A stretch of DNA of 64,000 bases from Tethya wilhelma (taxonomy: Eukaryota > Porifera > Demospongiae > Tethyida > Tethyidae), in contig CAXIPT010000002.1 in the NCBI GenBank assembly GCA_964030475.1, positions 7,477,513-7,541,512 on the forward strand, written 5' to 3'. The translations under genes were made by a program, and so were the position numbers. Below the pieces are notes generated by a model that worked only from the letters and a program-made list of their open reading frames with translations, searched no databases and had not been told where the DNA came from. Position 1 is the first letter of the stretch; each line of letters opens with the position of its first letter. Below, in pieces: positions 59,247 to 64,000 of this stretch.

Positions 59247-62189
59247 CTAGTCCATTCTTGCTTTCAGTGTCCTTGTTGTGAGTTTATCCTTCTCTCTAAA
59301 GAGGGGAAAAGAAGAGCATTATAATTATACATAATTATTGACTCCCTATTCTAGTGTACAGACTCCAAGTCAGAAGGACCTCTTACATGTCCTCACATGT
59401 AGAGGAGGTTCCGTAGGGTCAACAGGTCAATTACCGTGTGTCTCATAAAAGATAACACATGGAAGGACTGAGTTTACCATCCTGCCACTTTACAAGGTTG
59501 AAAACAAAAGTTCTCTCCTTGTTAAACTATTGCACCCTTCATGCATACCATCCAGAAAGGAACAGACTTCTACCAGAGAGCATTGTATCTACCTCACATG
59601 GAAGAGAATGTGATTAATAACAGAATTAAGTACAACCTTTTGGGCTATGGAACCTTCCATACCTCATGTAGAGATGTCAGAGCCTCATCATTAAAACTGA
59701 CAACGCAATGAGTGCTTGTGGTTAGCACACAGTCAGATAGTTAGAGCAGTCAAGATTATGCGTAAGTGTGCATTCTTTGTCACTAGATGATTCACACTAC
59801 ACGTGACATGGTGTTCAGTATTGAGTGGGCAGTCTTAAAGCTTAATGCTCCTTTGTTCATACCATCTTTGATCTTCTACCTGGTCAGACACACCAACTTT
59901 ATATTTAGTGAGTACATGTACATCTATACTTGTACTGCATTATCATTAAACTTGGAGACTTCACCATGGATGAAGTCCTTCCAACATAGGCCTTCTGTGC
60001 AACCATTCCAAATTCAACACTTAACAAAAGTGAATGGAAAAAGGCAATTTGTTTAATGTAGATTGATGTATCAAAGTATGTTATACAAGATTACTTAAAT
60101 GTTCACCAGCAAAATTCAGTAGGCTTTGAGTATAGTGTCAGAGATTTACAGGCTCAACGCTCTTTAGCAGCTGTGAACTTTTAAGTCATCAATTAACAAC
60201 CAAGAGATATTCAAGTACGTACATAATATGCACTACAGCACCCCAGCCACTGAGAGCATCTCTATCCACAGCGTTCAGAAGTGCTTGTGATACAGTCTCA
60301 AACAATTCATCTGGTCCCTATAATTTGTTGGGCGTGGAAAAACAAAATAAATCATTATTACTAATGAAACAAATTCAGCAGGTATAGGACTGTTAGCCAC
60401 ACAACTACATTGTATGATCTTTTCAATTAGCATGAAAATTTAGAGTTTAAAGTTGAAGTACTATATGCACAAGCTTAGTAATGCTGAGTGGAAGCTTGGG
60501 GTCAAAGCTGTAACAGTTACGTTTCTACCTCCTATTTACTTGACCTACACATGTCATTAATCTGAGAAGCAAGGCTCTACCCTAAGGACCAGACTTTCCC
60601 AACAGAATATATAACAAAAGTACGTAACTCTGCTTTGAAGGTTAATGTAAGCTGTATAGTTAAGTATGCTTGTATACCATGTCAGGGTTCCACAATGATT
60701 CACACATGCCATATAGCTGCTCGGTACACGTTCCGCCCACAACAAAGTCTTTGGTTTCCATGGGACAGCCAATGAGATCCATAGTAGCAATGTAAGGTTC
60801 ATGGGTCTTTGGATCAAGACCTGCTACAACAGGCTCCACAAAGTATGGACCAAATCTAGTAAAAAAAAAGATGACAAGAAAAAAATACAGATCACACAAG
60901 CACAAAACACATGTGCTTTATACAGTATCTAATTGACCGTCATTAGTTTGATGGCTTGACCCCAGGAATTACACTCTAAACCATGTGGTTACCAAGATGC
61001 TAGCTGTGGCTAAATAGATTTGATTTGGACAATAAATGCATGTCAAACTACATTTCCATCAATATCCATGGCTATGCAATAGCTAACATCAGTACCTTCG
61101 TGAATAGAGTTCATATGATATCATGTGCATGAATGTCTTTGGCTGAATTAATCGATTTTCCGTCAATTGGTACAGTTTAAGTAAATATTTCAACTTGTTT
61201 GATCTGCAAACAAAGGTATTGCATATAATAGTTAATGCATAGCCACTATATTGTTCCAAGTGCAACTCACACTGTCTGCACATCAGTAGCCAGTCCAGGA
61301 AGGCCCACAAATAAAGTATCATTCATCTGAAAAATCTTTTGGAAATCAGTCGATACAGTTTGTGCTTGAACACCAAGACGTCTGTCAGCAGCAATTGCCA
61401 CACATTCCTTTCCAATCATGGCCACAATGGCCGCACCATTATATTCCATAATAGACTGCACGAGGCACAAAGAGATACCAAACAGATGAGACATTGTGTA
61501 TAGTCTTGGTAAGTGGAGTAAACACATGTCTGTGGTAAAGACTATAAAGTAAAACACTGAAGAACCATTTCTAGTTTGCTATCTTAATGGTCACGTCCAG
61601 ACTTTGGACAAATTATGTTACAATTATACAGGTGTCCCCAGACTCTTTCTCCCCTAGGCCTATGATGGCTTTTTTGAGTAAGTGAAACAATATTGATCAT
61701 TGTTTAGTAGGCAAAATGGGAGTAGGTGATATGTAGTCTCGTGCCCAGCCCCCTTTTTCCCTTTTATATCGGGCGGGGGAAAAAAGGGTCTGACAAAGTT
61801 CGCATGCGCTACTCGTTCTAAATGGTCCAGGAATTTCGTTGACCGATAATTTATTCATAGCCTGCTAACCACAAGGACCGTATACGCTGACAGATACGGA
61901 GGGTAACGGCCGTGCAAACGGGAATCACCCAAGTGTATGGGTTCTCATTGTTAGCAGGCTATGAATAAATTATCGGTCCACAAAATTCCTGGACCAGTTA
62001 GAACGAGTAGCGCATGCGAACTTCGCCTGACCCTTCCCCCCCCCGCCCGATATAAAAGAAAAAAGGGGCTGGGCACGAGACTAGTGATATGGGACTAACT
62101 CGTCAGCCTTCTTGAACTCAGTTCTAATTAATGCCCACTCAAGATAAAAGGCAAATTATGCAACTACCGCTACAATCCATTCTTACCAT
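59247..62189 (-). CDS. PSMB3: Proteasome 20S subunit beta-3, 6 exons, 205 aa
   Basis: Exons (minus): 62189-62187 (only the ATG), 61455-61271, 61203-61096, 60855-60678, 60317-60223, 59295-59247; all GT/AG, phases join, TAG stop at 59249-59247. The total of 205 residues equals human PSMB3. Conserved blocks: [113 protein letters not shown] and the end TLKARMD. Beta-3 is a non-catalytic structural subunit of the inner ring, cytosolic and nuclear; there is no Thr-1 active site, as expected. Intron 1 (61456-62186) holds a hAT MITE. The minimal first exon rests on the ATG|GTAAGA site and phase; a different upstream Met exon is possible but not seen. Confidence 0.96.
61734..62083. mobile_element. hAT-type MITE with perfect 8-bp target duplication (PSMB3 intron 1)
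   Basis: TAGTCTCGTGCCCAGCC at the left and its complement at the right, with arms of about 150 bp. Flanked on both sides by GTGATATG (61726-61733, 62084-62091). The loop contains a unique stretch of about 60 bp. It lies 100 bp from exon 1, close to the promoter. Confidence 0.9.
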
Positions 62190-62767
62190 CTTTAAGTATG
62201 TTACAATTGCAATCGAATTTCGTTAGAAGACGTCTAGGTGCCTTTATCTTCAGCAATCAGCCTAGCAGCTCAGCATGAGTCGAGTCAAGATTAGAACCTT
62301 CTTCAAAATTTCATACACGCTGCATAGTCTGCTCTATAAATAGGTAGATATAAATACGGTATACGCCTCCTACCTGTATACCCCGCCCAGGAAAACGTGA
62401 ATTTAGTTTGGAAGTCAGGACATCAGAGAGAAGAAAGAAGAAGCCCATGTTCGCGTGTTGATCTCACTCTCTATGTTTTGATATCAGTGCCAGTAGGTCT
62501 TAAGGACGGCAATCAGAGATATCTTTCGGTGCCCACGTGTACATCTGGTTTGGTAAGACAATACTGACTGTTTGTCTAGCATATGCGCACTTTTGCTGTG
62601 AGGAGGAACCTAACTTTTACAATACTTGCAGGCTACATTTTACTATTGATGAAGAAAACCACATAGTTCAATCCATGGTTTATTAATCTACAAAAATACT
62701 GGACTACTAAATTGTTTTTTTTTTTGTAGTTGTAGGTTGACTCTCAGTACTGTCTCCTACTGCAGCT
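62190..62767. promoter_or_regulatory. Divergent intergenic region PSMB3 / SH3 gene
   Basis: Start codons are 578 bp apart and face away. A GTAAGA donor near 62554 ('ctggtttg|gtaaga') and a poly-T plus TAG acceptor near 62737 suggest a non-coding first exon for the SH3 gene, leaving about 300 bp as a shared promoter. 'tctataaatag' near 62332 could be a TATA element. Confidence 0.45.
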
Positions 62768-63763
62768 ATGGCCTCTGTCAAGGCTGTCTATGACTACACT
62801 TACGATTATGAAGGAACCAAAATATCATTTGAGAAAGATGAAGAATTTCAGCTCCTAGCCAAATCGAACAAAGATTGGTGGCAAGTCAGACGCTGGAGCA
62901 AAGATGGCGTTGCACAAGATATTTATGTACCAGCTGTTTATGTGCAAGAAGTAAAGAAAGAGGTGGTAGAAAATAAGAATCCAACCTATGAAAACATTGC
63001 CGATCTCAAAAGAAAGATAGTAGAACTTGAAACTACGTCTACAGGTAAACAGAATGGTAAAGGAATTGGAAACTCTAGCGCTACATCAAGTAAAGGCTAC
63101 AAATTGCCCCCTGTTTTAACCAAACCATCAAAAAGAAAGTCATCAAAGGAGAAAACCCCAGCCGAAACTAAGTCTGCTGCTAATGACAAAGAGCCTCAAC
63201 AATTACCGCCTTCAGCAGATTCAGAAAATTCGAAGACTCCAAAAGAAAATTCAAGCAGCCCCAAGGATTCAACACTATCTCTATTACAAAAATTCAACCG
63301 TGTACCAGTTAGTGAGACTTCATCCAAACTTGACGTTCAAAATCACGATGTTGAAAACTGTCCACCGAAGACAAGAAGTAAAAGTGTAAATACAGCTCTA
63401 GAGTTTACAAAGCGTGAAGCACCTGCTGCAGAATCAATCGACAAACCTGTGCCGAGCAAGCCAGTTGGTAAACTACGCATACCTCCTCCTGTGATGCCCA
63501 AGAGAGAGAAACCCACAACTGATCGACCAAAGTCCATGGTGCTCTTTAGCCCAACCTCTCCATTGGGGGAGAATGAAAAATCAGTAGCTAATGTGTTTGC
63601 TGAAAAAGCAAAGCAGAACAGTACCTCGAGTGTTAGTGTAGCAGATGAATTGAAGAAGGTTTTCAACCAAGATGCTTCATCAAGTAAACCTGTAGGTGTG
63701 CTCAGTAAGTCACTGGACCTCAGAAAGACACCTTCTCCAAAGGAAGCTGAGGTTCAAAAAAAG
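62768..63763 (+). CDS. SH3 domain protein, first coding exon (ARHGAP12/15/27-like), continues past window
   Basis: ATG at 62768; open for 332 codons to a GTATGG donor at 63764 (reading on into the intron adds only a few codons before a stop). Residues 1-65 form an SH3 domain: VKAVYDYTYDYEGTKISFEK, then DWWQVRRW and IYVPAVYVQEV. The 'YVPAxYVxE' ending is characteristic of the SH3 of ARHGAP9/12/15/27 RhoGAPs. Residues 66-332 are low-complexity, Ser/Lys/Pro-rich with PxxP-like stretches (KLPPVLTKPSKRK; KLRIPPPVMPKREK) and 'LSKSLDLRKTPSP', typical of the linker before WW/PH/RhoGAP domains. Those domains lie beyond the window, so RhoGAP function is inferred. 63764-64000 is intronic, with nothing else seen. 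Confidence 0.75.
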
Positions 63764-64000
63764 GTATGGTATGTCTTAGAGTGCTAGTTTGAGAACTGTG
63801 AATTGCCTATAATTGAGGAATTCTCACTCCATTATGGTGTAGTTTTCTCCAGTTCATGCCTTCCACTGTTGACTGTGATTGTTGTACCCATTGCTAATGG
63901 TACACACCTGTACCATGTGATGATTATAAACACTATGTTAATGAAATTACATTGAAGCTTCCCTCATTTGTAGTAACCACAGTAGTGATTCTTAGCATGT

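Noticed and set aside
59787..60056. 89-codon plus-strand frame within the PSMB3 locus
   Set aside because: It lies in a PSMB3 intron (59296-60222), has no recognisable content and no splice context.
63764..63787. SH3 protein ending at 63787
   Set aside because: The last codons follow a good GTATGG donor at 63764 and look like intron readthrough.

Overview
The window looks like a metazoan nuclear scaffold, most likely from a sponge or a similar early-branching marine invertebrate. It is AT-rich, with small spliced genes (introns of about 60 bp to several kb) set in a dense population of DNA transposons, MITEs and broken retroelements. The sponge assignment is an inference from the transposon types and gene style. 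No rRNA, tRNA or CRISPR array was recognised.

Region 1-28.3 kb is almost entirely mobile DNA. It holds a two-exon gag-like retroelement gene running off the left edge, foldback elements, hAT-type MITEs, Ty3/gypsy relics, and a MULE transposase gene on the minus strand. The MULE gene is split by a 6.2 kb element with TTAA-like target duplication that itself carries a dead DUF3504 tyrosine recombinase and a P2X7-like zinc-domain gene. A decayed coding tract (23.4-26.2 kb) and an LTR plus gag start follow.

Region 28.6-45 kb contains a truncated gypsy pol (two near-identical copies), a decayed piggyBac transposase (two copies in opposite orientation) and a foldback element with 42-bp repeats (two copies). 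The duplicates are delimited by single-N joins and look like alternative haplotype contigs, not biology.

Region 44.6-64 kb holds the host genes, rebuilt here exon by exon. They are a PTTG1IP homologue (minus, 7 exons, 187 aa), a PSME3 / PA28-gamma proteasome activator (plus, 12 exons, 265 aa), a GT92 family glycosyltransferase (plus, 2 exons, 493 aa), the proteasome beta-3 subunit PSMB3 (minus, 6 exons, 205 aa) and the 5' coding exon of an SH3-containing, probably ARHGAP12/15/27-like gene (plus). PTTG1IP and PSME3 are head-to-head over about 270 bp; PSMB3 and the SH3 gene are also divergent.

The most important structural observation is that PSME3 is scrambled. Exons 1-2 and 9-12 lie at 53.6-56.1 kb, while exons 3-8 lie at 36.9-38.7 kb. 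Overlaps at the single-N joins show that contig 34789-39498 belongs at the 54.4 kb join and that contig 31005-34787 is a redundant reverse-complement copy of 41.3-45.0 kb. Corrected order: (1-31003) - (39500-54416) - (34789-39498) - (54418-64000).
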